In this document: positions 10,730-22,825 of the stretch, one piece after another | How the letters are laid out: each line of letters opens with the position of its first letter | Numbering within the stretch: position 1 is the stretch's first letter | Origin: Marsupella aquatica | Taxonomy: Eukaryota; Marchantiophyta | DNA length: 64,000 nucleotides | Reading direction: 5' to 3' | Assembly: GCA_973895155.1 (NCBI GenBank) | Contig: OZ316897.1 | Span: forward strand, 12,834,001 to 12,898,000 | Notes under the pieces: model-generated | The model's database searches: none | Seen by the model: only the letters and a program-made list of their open reading frames with translations | Told to the model about the DNA's origin: nothing | Position numbers and translations under genes: made by a program

Positions 10730-12085
10730 TGCCTTCAGACGCGAAGGAGCAGTGCCAACTTTACCTAGCAATATTAAACCGGACTCTACATTACAATCGC
10801 ATTAGCCTGATTCGTCTCCTTCACATGCCCCATGTTTGTTTTCGTGGTTTATGCACTCTGACCCAAAACTTTTCTGAAGGGGAAACTTGCCCAGATTACT
10901 CTACTCGTCGTGACTTCCGCATTGGCACAGAAGGAAGGCACTCGAACTCACGGCTACGAAAATTCTGAACCAAAGGGGACTGGAACTAGACCGACAAACC
11001 TCAGTCAAACTGTAGACTGATCCTGACAGATCTCACCCTAATTAGATATCTCTTTGCTAGCTATGATCCTTACACCCGGTCCATTTTGTTTAGGATATGG
11101 TTTCCTCATACTGGTAATTCATTTCCCTGGATATTGGTTTCTCAGCGTTTGACACACTGAAGTAAGCAAACTCGTGTGATAGAACTGTCAAACTGTCTTA
11201 CAGAAGTAGATGCAGTGCAGATTCTTCCCCGTTTGGCATTGGGTGTGTATTGCCATAGGTCATTGGATCCGTTAAAATGGGACGCTATATGCGATTTGAA
11301 TTGTCATTTCCTTTCGGTGTGAGGTTTTCGTCTCACTCCTTGTGTAATAAAGATCAAGGCTGACCCCTGTTTTTTCAGAAAGAAATGAAAAAGAAAACTG
11401 AAGAAATTGGGTCATCCTACTGGCCCAAAATGTATCAGATTCCTCCTATGAAGCTCCGTAATCGCTAACAAAATCTTAAGATAGATGGTCGGGCAAAATA
11501 CCAATTTTGTTGTCGGATACAGGCCTTGCAGGTCTGCTGGATGTCGCATGAGTGTGTTCTTCTAGAGCTGCCCAGCTACAACAGCAAAGTAGTCTGAACG
11601 TTCAGCCCTTGAGCTTGGATTGCCCAAGTTATTGCTTAGGGTGTTGTTGGAAAGGTGTTTATAGTCAGAAATTTATTCTGCAGCAAACTTCCCCACAAGC
11701 AGCAGCCTCAGACCCTGCCCTCCAAGGTTCCTTGCTCGTCCCACTCGGGATCTATCATCGGACCCATATCTAGAACGCGCCCGCTTCCACAAGACAAGGA
11801 TCAACGATCCAACATTCCAGCCCTGCTGGTAATCACACATCAAATCACTAGGATTATCACGGTATGCAGGGGTGCCGTACATAGTATATGTCATATTTTG
11901 ATGTACAGTTATGGAGACCCACATTCCAGTGCCCGTCAGAAAAGAGGAAAGAAATGTCTTGGCATTGGTGGCCCTTACGTCAGCACTCTGGACTTTATTC
12001 TTCAATAAAGTGACCACATCTGAGGAAACAATGAGTAGAGATCTGTACGGTAGTGTCCTAGCAAACCGGAAGTCAAGACACACGA
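10730..12085. repeat. 3' flank of duplicated block B
   Basis: It matches 2560-3880 with substitutions and indels, with ~80 bases ('gtaatcacacatcaaatcac...') inserted at about 11829-11910. The end contains the 'cttcaataaagtgaccacatc' motif also present at 3795. No gene is called. Confidence 0.55.
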
Positions 12086-12244
12086 GTACTAGTTCATGTT
12101 CTGGTATGGATTGATTTCATTACTCCTGGTTTATGTTTTGCTATTCAAAGAATGCTTTGGTTTGTGTGTGCCTAAAGGAATCCACTGAGTACGGCAGCCA
12201 CGATTCACAACAAAGAGTCAACTTCGGGTTCCTACCCTGCACGA

Positions 12245-12484
12245 GTGTGGAAACTCAAGCGACAGCGAATGTCGTGTTTGCTACGATGGGCGAATAACCT
12301 CAAGTTAGCTCATGAAGGGGATGAGGATGAGACAACATGGGTTCTGAGTAAGGCCACAGAGCGGTACAATGCATGGAGGAAATCTAAACGCTTCACCAGC
12401 TTGCTCAACGCTGTGAAATCAAACGTTGAAGATTTGTGGAAAAATCATAGACGCCAAATTGATCCAGAGGAGATGCGAGCTTGG
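12245..12484 (+). CDS. Putative isolated exon, unknown protein
   Basis: An open frame of about 80 residues, rich in charged and aromatic residues (DETTWVLSKATERYNAWRKS, then SNVEDLWKNHRRQIDPEEM). Its composition looks protein-like rather than repetitive. It ends at a good splice donor (TTGG|GTATGTG at 12484/12485). No family is recognised and no partner exon is identified. It could be a remnant of a transposon gene. Confidence 0.3.
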
Positions 12485-12499
12485 GTATGTGCAATATAT

Positions 12500-12690
12500 A
12501 TGTAGTTCATGTTCTGTCGCTATGAGGTAAGTTCATTGTAGTTTATGTTCTGTCGGTGCCAGGTATATATGTGCAATGTAGTTGATGTTCTGTCAGTATG
12601 AGGTAAATTCATTGTAGTTTATATTCTGTCGGTACCGGGTACGTGAAATGTAGTTATGTTTTGTCGAGAAGGGTATGTGAATTTTACTTT
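12500..12690. repeat. Minisatellite with 'tgtagtt.atgttctgtcgg'
   Basis: Five or so imperfect units of ~40 bp (paired into ~85-bp higher units) repeat 'tgtagtttatgttctgtcgg' followed by 'aggtaa' or 'gggta' spacers. Confidence 0.7.
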
Positions 12691-12699
12691 ATGTTGTAT

Positions 12700-15200
12700 T
12701 GCTATATTAATGCGGTAGTGATGTTTGACATATGAAATGCATGATTGTCATAGCTCGCATCCAATGTTCGTTCATCTTGGCTATTGGGAACTTCTCCCAT
12801 TCTGACTCCGGTGGAACAGGAGGCTTCCCCTTCCTAGGCCCTACAGCACATTGCCGAGATGGCGCCATTCCCTGCATGACAGTACCAGAGCAACGTTGAG
12901 TAGAACATAAACTGTGAATTTGAAGCAAGGGTTGGGAGCGACATTGAAACAATCCATTTAATTGGTAATACCAGAGACTCAGTACTCATATGACATGCAG
13001 CAGCGATCAACTGAATGAGTTGCTTACTTGAGCAGGATGTCCGAGTGAATTGTCGGGCTTGAGTTTCGAAACCGCGCGAAGGCAAAATGTGATAGAACCT
13101 AAACAATGACACAGTATTTGCAAATGAGGAAAAAACCGTTTGTAAAGCCTTAAACCCCCCACAATGCAGACGTAGATTGCAAGGTGCTGAAACATCCGAT
13201 GCTTGCAATGACGATCTCGTTCAAAGCAGTGGAATCACAATCCTGACGTTGTGTGCAGGCGAAGCGCGCTTGAGTGGTCTGGCAGGGTTTCGACAGCAGT
13301 CGACTATCGAGACGGGGCAGGGGAGGGGAGGGGAGACGGTTCGTGCTCCCGCCCGATTTCAAAACGGACGGACGACGGACGGAATGGCAGTTGTGGCGGT
13401 CGAAATCAAAATGGTAGAACATAAACCAAAGTCGCGTCGGGGAACGGGCAGGCTGCATTGGATTTCGTGACGGGCAGGGTACGGGGTGCCGCTAAACTTG
13501 GAGTGCATTAACGCAGCGTAGATTTAACGCAGGGTCCTATTTCTGTCCGACCAGAGCATCAAAATATTTCTCCTCCAACATAAAGGGTTGCCAGAATGTG
13601 TCCTCTAACAGGTCCGGACGGTGGGGCCTTCTTGTCTCCTCCAACATAACGAGTATACATTCTGGCTTTGGGTGCTGCTCTGTGCTGAAGTGAGCAATTT
13701 TGAATAACTAGGGGCAGCTCAAAGCTTCAAATTTGATGTACCTTAAATTAGTAGTTAAAGTTAGGAGACGAAAAAAATTATAACTAGCTTCTTAACATTT
13801 TCCATAAAGATTGATCATATTCTATGACCATAAATCAATGTAGAGACTAATGAAAAGAAAAAAAATTTACATAACCCTGTGAAGAAGTTATAGTCATTTG
13901 CTTATGGCCTCCAAAACTATAATCTATATCTTTGAAGCTTTGAAACTCACTATTGAATCAGTTAGTGGGAACTCACGTTTCACTGGAGCATGAAGCCCGA
14001 CGCACACTGTACTGAGGGTGGACGAGGAAAAAGTGGGGGTGAAATATTACAGAGTAACAAAAATGATTTATTGGTTTGCATCCACAGTTAACTTCACCAC
14101 ACATACAGCCCAAGTGGTATTATGCTGATTAGAACATCTGCCTGGAAACCATCAGGGGTGCTCGTAGAAACTTGCCTTGGACATTGGGACACCACCAGTT
14201 CTGAAGCTGGAAATGCAAGTTTAGGGTTCAATGCAATACGGATGTAATGCAAGTATACAGACTTTCAGGTTTTGTGCATGGCTAAATAATTAATCATAAT
14301 AAAACCTTTTGAGGGTACGTGAGGGTTGTGTTCCATTGGTCCTCAATCAGGCATACGCCCTCTCTTCGTGCTCTCTTCGAGGGTGCTTACTTTTGAGGGA
14401 AAGAGAAAAGTATTACGTCTGCTGTTATCCATTTGAATGTGTTTGTGTCTGCTTTTGCTATTTCTGTCAAGTATAGCAAAGATTCTCTCTGTACTTGAGT
14501 TTTGTCTCGGTCAAAATTTCATTGCAGGTAATTTAGTCACGACGCTGAAGATTGTTTGCCTTTTTGTCATAGATAGAGCTCATGCTCATTTTGCTAGGGT
14601 GCTTGTGAGGGCTGTCTACTTGGCTCTCTTTTTGCTCGTTTGTCCTCAGTTCTTTTCGGCTCCACAATGTTTTGGCTCTTTCAAGTTTATTTGGGCTTTG
14701 TGTTCCTTGTGGCCTGCTCTTGAAGGCTGTGTGCCTGGTTGCTCAGTGATTTGCCCGGTGCTGCTGATCTTTCGGCCCCAGTTCGTTTTTGTTGGCTGTG
14801 GTCTGTTTTACTCACAGTGTTCCGTCCAATTCTAACTTGTGTACTTGACAGAGGCTTTGTTGACACATCCAATGTGCATTGCATTTTGTATCATTTTCTG
14901 AGTCAAACTCTGCTTGGAAGGCTATACAAGACAGTTCAGGGTTCAATTCCCTGTTGGAGCTATGAGGTGAAGGGTTTGGCAAAGCACTTACTAGAAAAAA
15001 ATGTGAAAATAATCAGAACACAGGTCGCAGGTAGGTGCCCTTGGATAAATGAATGACATTTGTTTCCGCTCAAGTGTACCGCTAATGATGCTGATGCCAT
15101 GGGGAAGGATGTTTATGTTTTTTACTGAATGGTTGATAGTATCCAAAAAAATAATGTCATTTGCTTGGCTATTTTATATCTCAAAAACCAAATTCCAACA
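12700..15200. other. Region without recognisable genes
   Basis: Short open frames at 12834-13208, 13177-13470 and 14437-14835 show no domain and biased composition. 13560-13670 contains two related 'ctcctccaacataa' segments. A tRNA B-box-like motif (ggttcaattcc) near 14940 has no fitting tRNA around it. Confidence 0.4.
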
Positions 15201-15299
15201 TTGTTGATTTGTGAAAAATGTATCAAAAGTAATTGTTTCTTGGTGTGCTAAAAGGGCTTGAAATTAATCATTAGGGTAATTATTTTGATAAGTGTCTTA

Positions 15300-16160
15300 T
15301 TGTAAGAAAATCAAAACTCTAATTTATGCTAAAATAAAATAGAGTGAAAAAACATAACGATGGTTTGCAATTATAGCAATGTCGAGAATCATCTCTAGCT
15401 AGTAATGCTGTCCATGAAAATGGGAGTAACAACTAATGCTAGTGATTGAAGAATATATGCATTTAGAGAGCTCACTCAGTTGTCAAATGCACACTAAAGC
15501 AGCCAGATCACAGTGTCTACCGGCATGGCATAGCATGGCATATGCATAGTGAGTTGCGAAGACTATGTCCAGACAAATCACGAAACAGACCCGAAACAGA
15601 ATGGGGTTCTTGTACAACTTATGGTGACTCACTATACGGTCCTCCTTGGAACGGAGACCGTAAAATTTGCACTTGAGGTAAACCCTAAACCCTAAAGTGT
15701 TAAAAATTGTAAATAGAATCTAAATTGTAATAAAAATTTCATTGTCCATGAGCACATGTGTCAAATTTAGTCATATGGACTTAACCAATATTCAAATTAT
15801 GGTAACGCGGGGTTTTTGTTTATACATTGTTTTGAAAAGGAAAACATGAAAGCGTAATTCAGAATATAAATCTGCTTTTATGACCTAGGTCTAAGTGAAT
15901 AGTGTAGACCATTATGTACCTGCGTCACCTACGTGTCGGGATTAAGTGGAGGGAATGGGGACAAAACTGAACAGTAAGGAATGTTTTTCTTGCAACCTTT
16001 GTCTTATTCACCTAAATTTACATACCCTGCCGGCGTCATTTAGTGTAGGGATTGGTGGAAGCAATGGAGACAAATTATAATGAGTGTGAGCAATACTCAA
16101 CTCTGCCTGTGCCGCTTAAGAGGAGGGATTAAGTGTAGGGCATGGGGACAAATTCAGTAA
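15300..16160 (-). repeat. R3+R4 dispersed repeat, copy 1 (reverse)
   Basis: The reverse complement matches 51440-52640 over most of its length. R4 landmarks are repeated 'ccctacacttaagtg.cgcaggcagggt' units (here 'accctgccggcgtcatttagtgtaggg'). R3 landmarks include 'aagttatacaagaaccccattctg', 'gatctggctgcttcaat' and 'agctctctaaat'. R3 alone recurs at 53100-53570 and 63760-64000. No coding capacity is seen. Confidence 0.65.
15679..15697 (+). repeat. Interstitial plant telomere-type motif
   Basis: The run 'taaaccctaaaccctaaag' holds about 2.5 copies of CCCTAAA, the complement of the plant telomere repeat. It lies inside the R3/R4 repeat copy. Confidence 0.8.
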
Positions 16161-16169
16161 TAAGGAATA

Positions 16170-18024
16170 TTTTTCCATGGTGTTTTTTATCTACTTCTAA
16201 TGCAATGCCGCTAAAAAGCTTTTTATATGCTTACAAATTCAGAAATGGAGGGAACAAACCTGAGCCGTCAGATGTTTTCAAATATTTTTTTCTGCTCTTG
16301 GATTGTTTGACCAAGTATGTCAAATGATATGCTTATTTTAATAGTAAATACAAAGTATATGAGATTATACTTATCTGACGTGAGATGATATTTATGTCAC
16401 ATTATCTCAAATGGAAGGAGAATCTTTTGGGGCATGATAAATTTTTGGATTTTTGTATAGCCTATGAGAGTCTAGAAGGAAGGAAAATGGTGTTAATTTT
16501 GCTTCTTTCTCTTATTCTCTCCATTTAATTGTACATTTCTTTCTGTTTATTGAATATAAAATACACACACTTTTTATAGAAAGGGACCAAACACTGTACA
16601 AAAGAACAAACAAAAGAGGGTCCAAGTGGACAAAACCAAACGTAAAAGAAGTGAACAAAAGGGAACCTCAAAACACCAAAAAAGAGGAACTAAAAGTAAG
16701 AAATGAACAATAGGGAACCCCTAAAAACCAAGAAAGAGGGACTAAAACTAACCCAAACGGACCGAGGTCCACATCATTCGTAGCAGATGTGGCAAAAAGC
16801 TAATGGTCCACATCAAGGGTCAAAACTAGATCGGCAAGTGGGATTGGAATATCCTCGAGGGGAGCTAGCCGCTGTGGAGGCACACTAGCACCCACTGTAA
16901 GAGATCGATGATAGATGGCCCGAGCTTGAGCACGCTGTAAGGTGACTGAAATGCGTTGGCGAAAGTGCATGATCAAAACAGATAGCGGGGGTCCGGTGGG
17001 ACCCATTCGGCCATGAACATCCTGGGTGGGACCCATTATTGAATGATGCCAGTGTAAGAAAAAACGGGAGGAATGGAGTGGTGTAGGAGTGAAGAATTAG
17101 TTCGTGGCTACATTTCTTTGGCCTTGTTTGAGTAAAAAGAATGTATATAATATTAGCTTTAACTCAAGTTGTGAGAGGCTATTGTGGTCCAAAATGCTAT
17201 GGTATCAGAGATTATTCTGATGAGATAGTTTTACAAATTTTAGTGAAAGTATAGGAGAAATTAATTACCTCATCCAAATGTGATTTTGCAATCTTCTTCA
17301 TAATGAACAGGAAAATAAAGGCCTTTAGTTTGTGTTTTGAGAGGCTAATGTGGTTCATAATGCTCTGTTAGCATACATTAAAATATTTAAGATCTATGAG
17401 ATATTTTCACTAATTTTAGAATATTAATTAATAAACCCAAGGCACAATTTTTTCCGTTAGTCTATTTAGGCATTAAATGACACTATATTTGACCCCTGAA
17501 GTGCCCTGGACACTCAATTTGAGTTGAGGAGACTACTTTCTCAAGATCAATTGAGAAATTTGCTTTTCTCAACAAGGAACCCTGAGGTTTCTAGTAGCTG
17601 AGTCCTCTTTAGAATATTTGTCCCCCGATTTGTCAATGTACTTTCAAATAATTGGAAATCTTGGAGATTTCACTGAAGTTTGAATTTGGCAAGTTTTGAA
17701 TTAGAGGTTAATAGACTCATGACCTTGATGCAACTATTCACCAAATGGAGAAGGGCAAAGCTTAAGCTTTCAGAAGATAGAAGTCGACATCGTGATAATC
17801 AGAAGCAGTTGTCAAAATCAGGCTTTTTTGCCTCATGCAACCAAATTCTCAACCTAAGAGAGTCAATATTCAATTCGTGGCAAGTCCATTTGAAACCAGA
17901 TCAAACCAGATCAATGTCTGATCAAATGAATTGTATCAATTCATTGAATTCAAGTTTCGACCATAGGTAGTAGTTTGCCTGAATTGCAAAAGGCTGGAAA
18001 TCTTAATCCATGTGCTAGTTACCC
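16170..18024. other. Region without recognisable genes
   Basis: AT-rich sequence with short imperfect internal repeats, for example 'gaacaa.agggaacc(c/t)' around 16610-16740. Nothing else is supported. Confidence 0.35.
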
Positions 18025-18363
18025 TTTAACAAGGAAGTTATCAAGTTAGTTATTAGTCATTGTTTATTATATAAAAAATATATACTTTTCAATTTTTCAA
18101 ATTTAATTTTTAAAATTGGATACGTAACTAAAACGGTTACATAGTGATAGTTTTACCCATCTTGCTCTTTGCATTTCTAAATTTTTACATTTCTTTTTAC
18201 GGCATGGCGTCCCAAAATTTACACACAAATTGACGCAAACACGAATAAAAACTGTAAGTTTGATTCACAAAACTGACCAGTCTTGTTTGTTGTGGTTGTT
18301 GTTGTTGACGTGGCACGCTCTGGTGGCAGGAATTTTGGAAGGGACCTCTCATGGGGTCCGTAA
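18025..18363 (+). repeat. R5 dispersed repeat, copy 1 (~339 bp)
   Basis: From 'tttaacaaggaagttatcaa' to 'ggacctct..tggggtccgtaa' it matches 38750-39088 almost end to end in the same orientation, with point changes and small indels. Similarity stops sharply at both ends. No target duplication or inverted ends are evident. Confidence 0.8.
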
Positions 18364-19493
18364 ATAGGAAAAAGGGGGAGAGAAAAAATAAAAATATTCC
18401 CCTCCCAACACTATCAAAGCACCTGTGTGCCATCATCTCTCTTGCACTCTCTCTCACCCTCCCACATCCTTGCTCTCCCCAACAATATAGTTTTCACAAC
18501 AAAACAACATCTTATTCCCTTAAAGCTGGGATAGACACAAATATTTGAGAAAAAGCCCCCATGACAAACACAACCTGGGTGGACATAGAACAAACCTAAG
18601 ATTGTGCTTGTATAACACGCTTTTCACTTGTGCTCCAATGGTGACCTGTACGGAGCTGTCTGACCAGGAGAGGCTTTTTGGTTGTTTCTTCCCGTAGTCT
18701 GTCCAGGCAGCAGTGATGGAGGAGGTTAAACGTACTTAACGTAATGTCTAAATCTTGGTTAGCTTCCATTCATAAGACACGTGTAATCCATTTTGGGTGT
18801 CATTAGGATTGGTGTTACAGTGTCAACAGGCTGTGTCCATCCGGGTTGCCCCTACAAACGTTTGTGTCTATCCTGGCTTTAAGATCTTATTCCAAAATGA
18901 AATAAAAATGCAAAAACAAAGTCAACTATTTTTACATGTTTTTATTATATATATATTTTTACTTTTTGTAGAAAATGGGTCCCAAATTTGTTATTCCATC
19001 TATACTTCCAATTGGGCCTCCAACATTCTCTTTGAAAATCTTTTCAAAAAATGCATCTTCAATGAAGGCCAAGAAGATCACCCTCCCAACATCTTTACTC
19101 TGACCACAAGACATGTCTTGCTTGACATGCCCCCTCATTTCTATTAGTCTTGCTTTTGCCCTAATTCATTCCTCAGTCGGGAGCCCATCTATTTGCCCTC
19201 ATTTGCATCTTTTGTCCAGTCTTTTGTATCATTAACAATAAAGATTTCTTGCCCAACTCTTGCCCATGTACTCTCATCACCCATTTGCGCCTTATCCCAT
19301 CTTTTTGTGTTGACTTGAATTACATTGAATTGATTACAGGATTTCATGTGCTATTTTGAACAAGATCTTCTCATTGACAACACATTTCACAAGAAATGGG
19401 CAACTGAAGAAAGAATTATGGAAAATCCAATATTTTCAATTAGATCCACCTAAAAACCCCACCTTTTAATCAACAATTCTTTATCTCACCTCA

Positions 19494-19728
19494 ATGTATC
19501 TATGCAATGCTTTGGCATCGGGCTTGGCAACAACATGGCCGCAAGACCAGCATTAGATAGCCACAACTTCATCATGACCAGAGTGACTGAATCATCCTCG
19601 GATTTTAATGAACAGTTCCTTACCTTACGTCAATGCATCTATGTAATGCTTTGGCATCGGGCTTGGCAATACCATGGCCACAAGACCAGCTTAGCCACAT
19701 CACCCTCATGACCAGAGTGACTGCATCA
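19494..19728 (+). repeat. ~132-bp direct tandem duplication
   Basis: The segment containing 'tgctttggcatcgggcttgg' and 'catgaccagagtgactg' occurs twice, at about 19494-19600 and 19628-19728, with a small deletion in the second. Confidence 0.8.
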
Positions 19729-19739
19729 TCATAATCTTG

Positions 19740-20091
19740 ACATGGTCAACATATGAGATGTCTAAACAACTTTCTTGTCTCGCTTGCATTAATTTGCATT
19801 ATCTACATTTCTTTGGCTCCCTTGTATCTTTTTGCATTTCTTTGCCTAGACTCAAAATGTTCACATCACCCCAAATCTTTGCCTCAATGCTGCAACGTAC
19901 ATTTAAACTTGCCTCAACATTTTTTTGTCTTCTTTTGCCTTGACGTCTTTGCCTCACCTAGAAACATCTTTTGCTTATCTCAAAATGTTTTTATCTCCTC
20001 CGCTCACGTCGACATCTTTTCTCTCCTCAATTTTTTTCTCTCCTCAAAATATTCTCAACATCTTTTTCTCTCTTTGACATATTTCTCACCT
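19740..20091 (+). repeat. CT-rich 'caacatctttt' array, left part
   Basis: Degenerate ~18-22-bp units of the type '(ct)tcaacatcttttctctcc' and 'caccttgacatctttt'. The same array resumes at 35591-36010, so the two halves flank the large insertion at 20092-35590. Confidence 0.75.
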
Positions 20092-21078
20092 TGTCGCGCC
20101 CCTAAGCCGGGCCTTAAATCCAGTTTAGTTCCCTGGGGCGACCTCGACCACCAGTAGGGGTGAAGGTTTGGCCAAGGAGGTGTGTAGTGGCCTCGATTAG
20201 CCCTAAGTCGGGCTAAGTCGATATACTTATCGGTATAATATTTACGCAACTTGTACTGGGCATAGGTATATTTGTTTTCCACCGCTGGAATATTCCCACA
20301 GTTAGTGACTCGGACTAACTCCCGGCTTGGGGCTTTCAAGCCATCGACGCGACAGAACCTTGTGACATGCAATGGGTGGCAATCCCTACCATTAGTCCGC
20401 ACCCGGTACGTCCCTTGAAATGGCGCCTTTGCCCAGACAAAGCATGCACACAACACCAGTTACTCGCGGAAACATTAGAGGGAAAAGACTACATTTACTC
20501 AGCGAAGAATCAGTTTACATAGTTGACTCGACTTCTAAGGGGGTCAGCAGGCCCAACGGCAGTCGATGCCTAGTCTCTACGAGGCCCCGCCCCGCACTTG
20601 CCCAGCAAGCTCAACTCTGGCTCTCACTCCTTGGTGCGCTCTGACCCTACTCAGGCCGGGACTCCCCGTGCCTCGCCTTTTCTTACGCTGAGATAACTAA
20701 GCCTTCCCCCCCCTCCCACGGCGGGAGGGGGAGCCTAAATACTACGGTTGCGGAAGGAACCGGAGGATACTACCTTCCGGGGTAATGCCTACTAACTAAC
20801 TACCTTTAGACTAACCGGCCGCATTCCTCTGACCGGTTGACCGTCGACAACAAGGGCGCTGACCCGGATGGCAGCAGCTAAGTCTACTGACCAAAATCTA
20901 GTCCGTTGATGGACTCTATCCTACGTTGGCTCATCCTAACTAATCCGATCCTAATTCTTCCAACTGTGCCGCTAATCAGCGCCTAATGACAGCTATTCTG
21001 TCGTTACGCCTAACCAAAAGATGTCGTTGACTCAACTGCCTCGCGAGGCGCCTGCTCCCACCCTTCGCTTACCACCCC

Positions 21079-21444
21079 TTACGTGCGAGCCGTGGTCGGA
21101 CCAGGGTTTGTCCCCCTGTCGGGGCGAGACCTCGAGCCACCTTGATCAAAGGTGGGCCCAAGTCTGGCTCGCTGGAGGACGAGCAGAGTAACGCGGTCTT
21201 GCAAGGCCTTGTTATCCCATACCGCCTCCTCTGCCTTGTTTTCCACCTCATCGGCCTTTGTCTGGAGCCGTGCTACCTCCAGGTTGAGTTGGTTAATGGA
21301 GTCGCGATGGGCCTGGTCCTGCGCCAGCAATTTATCCCGTTCGGCGGAGAGACTAGCTACCTGCTGAGCTGCTTGTAGGAATTGGTTGTTGAGGTCGGTC
21401 AGGCTGGTAACCCGAGCCCAGGATTCTGAGCGCAACTGAAGCAC
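21079..21444 (-). pseudogene. Gag-like protein, C-terminal coiled-coil part (separated by insertion)
   Basis: 121 residues rich in Leu, Glu, Gln and Ala with heptad spacing (LNNQFLQAAQQVASLSAERD, LNLEVARLQTKADEVENKAE), so a coiled coil, then a Gly/Arg/Pro-rich tail. It directly continues the frame of 33087-34118: the last codon before the transposon ends at 33087 and the next codon is 21442-21444. It is cut off from its own start by the 11.6-kb insertion. Confidence 0.6.
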
Positions 21445-21452
21445 GGTGTCGT
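21445..21452. repeat. 8-bp target site duplication, left copy
   Basis: GGTGTCGT immediately before the left inverted repeat; identical to 33087-33094. Confidence 0.85.
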
Positions 21453-21468
21453 CCCTGGGCCCTCAGTC
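21453..21468 (+). repeat. Left terminal inverted repeat of the DNA transposon
   Basis: 16 bp, CCCTGGGCCCTCAGTC, a perfect inverted match to 33071-33086. It contains the palindrome GGGCCC. Confidence 0.85.
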
Positions 21469-21849
21469 CTTGTAAAATATCCAGACCCCCTTGCGATCGG
21501 TCCCCCTCTTGGTGCCCATTCTTAATATTTTTTTGGTAATTTAAATTTCTCTTGTTACTTCTAAAAATCCACATTTTGACCTCTGTTTATATCCTTTAGT
21601 TTTTATAAAAGGAGAAATTGAGATAATTTAATTCACCTTGGTCGGTTATAAAAAATTTAGTTCAAAATACAAGGAAAACACACAAAGCTAACTATGATGA
21701 AAATACTTGTATACTTTTATTATCAAAGTCTCTTGGGTATAGAGAATTCACAGATGTATTTTGTAGAATTGTATGAAAGAGAACAATCATGCTATTAATA
21801 ACTACAAGCAACCGGGCTGCTCTAGCAACCTTGTTTAGATTTCCTACAT

Positions 21850-22260
21850 CTAGCCTCCATCCTTATTAGGATGCACTGTTAAGCAAAGCTTTATAGGCAA
21901 TTGTGCAGGCCAAAAAATTTGATTGTAAAAGTGAGCTGGCACAACAGCACACATATGCTCAGATCTTTCAATCCTAACTATCCTACATAGCCCCTTCACA
22001 CCTGACTCTACAATAGGAACCACAACATCACAAGCTTCTAAGCCTGTATCAAATTCAGACTCATCATCACAATGAACTTTAATCACTTTGGCTTCATCCT
22101 CTACAGGTTTCCTTTGTGCAGGAACTTCAATCACTTTGGCTTCATCCCCTACAGGTTTCCTCTTTGCAGATCTCCAAATTCCTTTTCTCACTCTGCCTCT
22201 TGGTACTGCAGGGCTTCCACGATCACGTTCGCACTTCTTCTTGACTCGAGTTAACACCAT
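21850..22260 (-). CDS. Small basic accessory protein of the DNA transposon
   Basis: 136 residues from ATG at 22260, the first strong ATG after 'caatcaaaaa'. The N-terminus is basic (VLTRVKKKCERDRG, RGRVRKGIWRSAKRKP), which suggests nuclear entry or nucleic-acid binding. A 14-residue motif of the type RKPVEDEAKVIKV occurs twice in tandem. The C-terminal half is hydrophobic with SEHMCAVVPAHFYNQ. No known domain is recognised. It lies between the transposase and the left end on the same strand, so an element-encoded helper protein is plausible. It could instead be a further exon of the transposase transcript. Confidence 0.45.
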   Translation of the reverse strand: MVLTRVKKKCERDRGSPAVPRGRVRKGIWRSAKRKPVGDEAKVIEVPAQRKPVEDEAKVIKVHCDDESEFDTGLEACDVVVPIVESGVKGLCRIVRIERSEHMCAVVPAHFYNQIFWPAQLPIKLCLTVHPNKDGG

Positions 22261-22825
22261 TTTTTGATTGTAATAGACCACAAGCTGATGTCAATAACCT
22301 GATCCACAATGGACCAAACCATATTATATCAGCAATATGAACTTAGCAAATCAGAGAATTGAAATGACATACTATATTGAAGAGTGCAAGAAGTCACGTT
22401 GCAGGTAGGGTTTACCAATGAATTGCAGATGAAATGAATAAATTATGTACCCTTCCTTACTGCCTTCCCTGCAACCAAACAATGTTTTTCCCACTATGAG
22501 ATGGAAGTCTAGGGTAGGGATGTACCTTGGGCAACTCCACCTGATTACACTATGTTGTTCATTACAAAATTGTCGAGGGCAAGTACATCATCTGGATGTA
22601 ACCTCGGGGGTCTCACTTCCACAAAAATGGCATATCACGTGCGACGAAGGATAGGGTCATTTTATTGGTTCTAAGGGAAGACTTAAGAATTTTTGTAGAA
22701 GAACAATAGGGTCTTTTAAATTCAATTTTGAGACTTATAAGAATATAAGGGTCTTTTTAATCCAAATTTTAGAATATTCCAAGAATATTCCAACTTTATA
22801 GGGGTTAAAAAATAAAAAAATTTTC

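Noticed and set aside
14437-14835. 132-residue hydrophobic frame
   Set aside because: Composition reflects T-rich DNA. There is no family pattern, no second copy and no splice context.
14880-14970. tRNA-like B box (ggttcaattcc) with a small T-arm
   Set aside because: I could not place a matching acceptor stem, anticodon arm or A box around it; at most it is a tRNA-derived repeat remnant.
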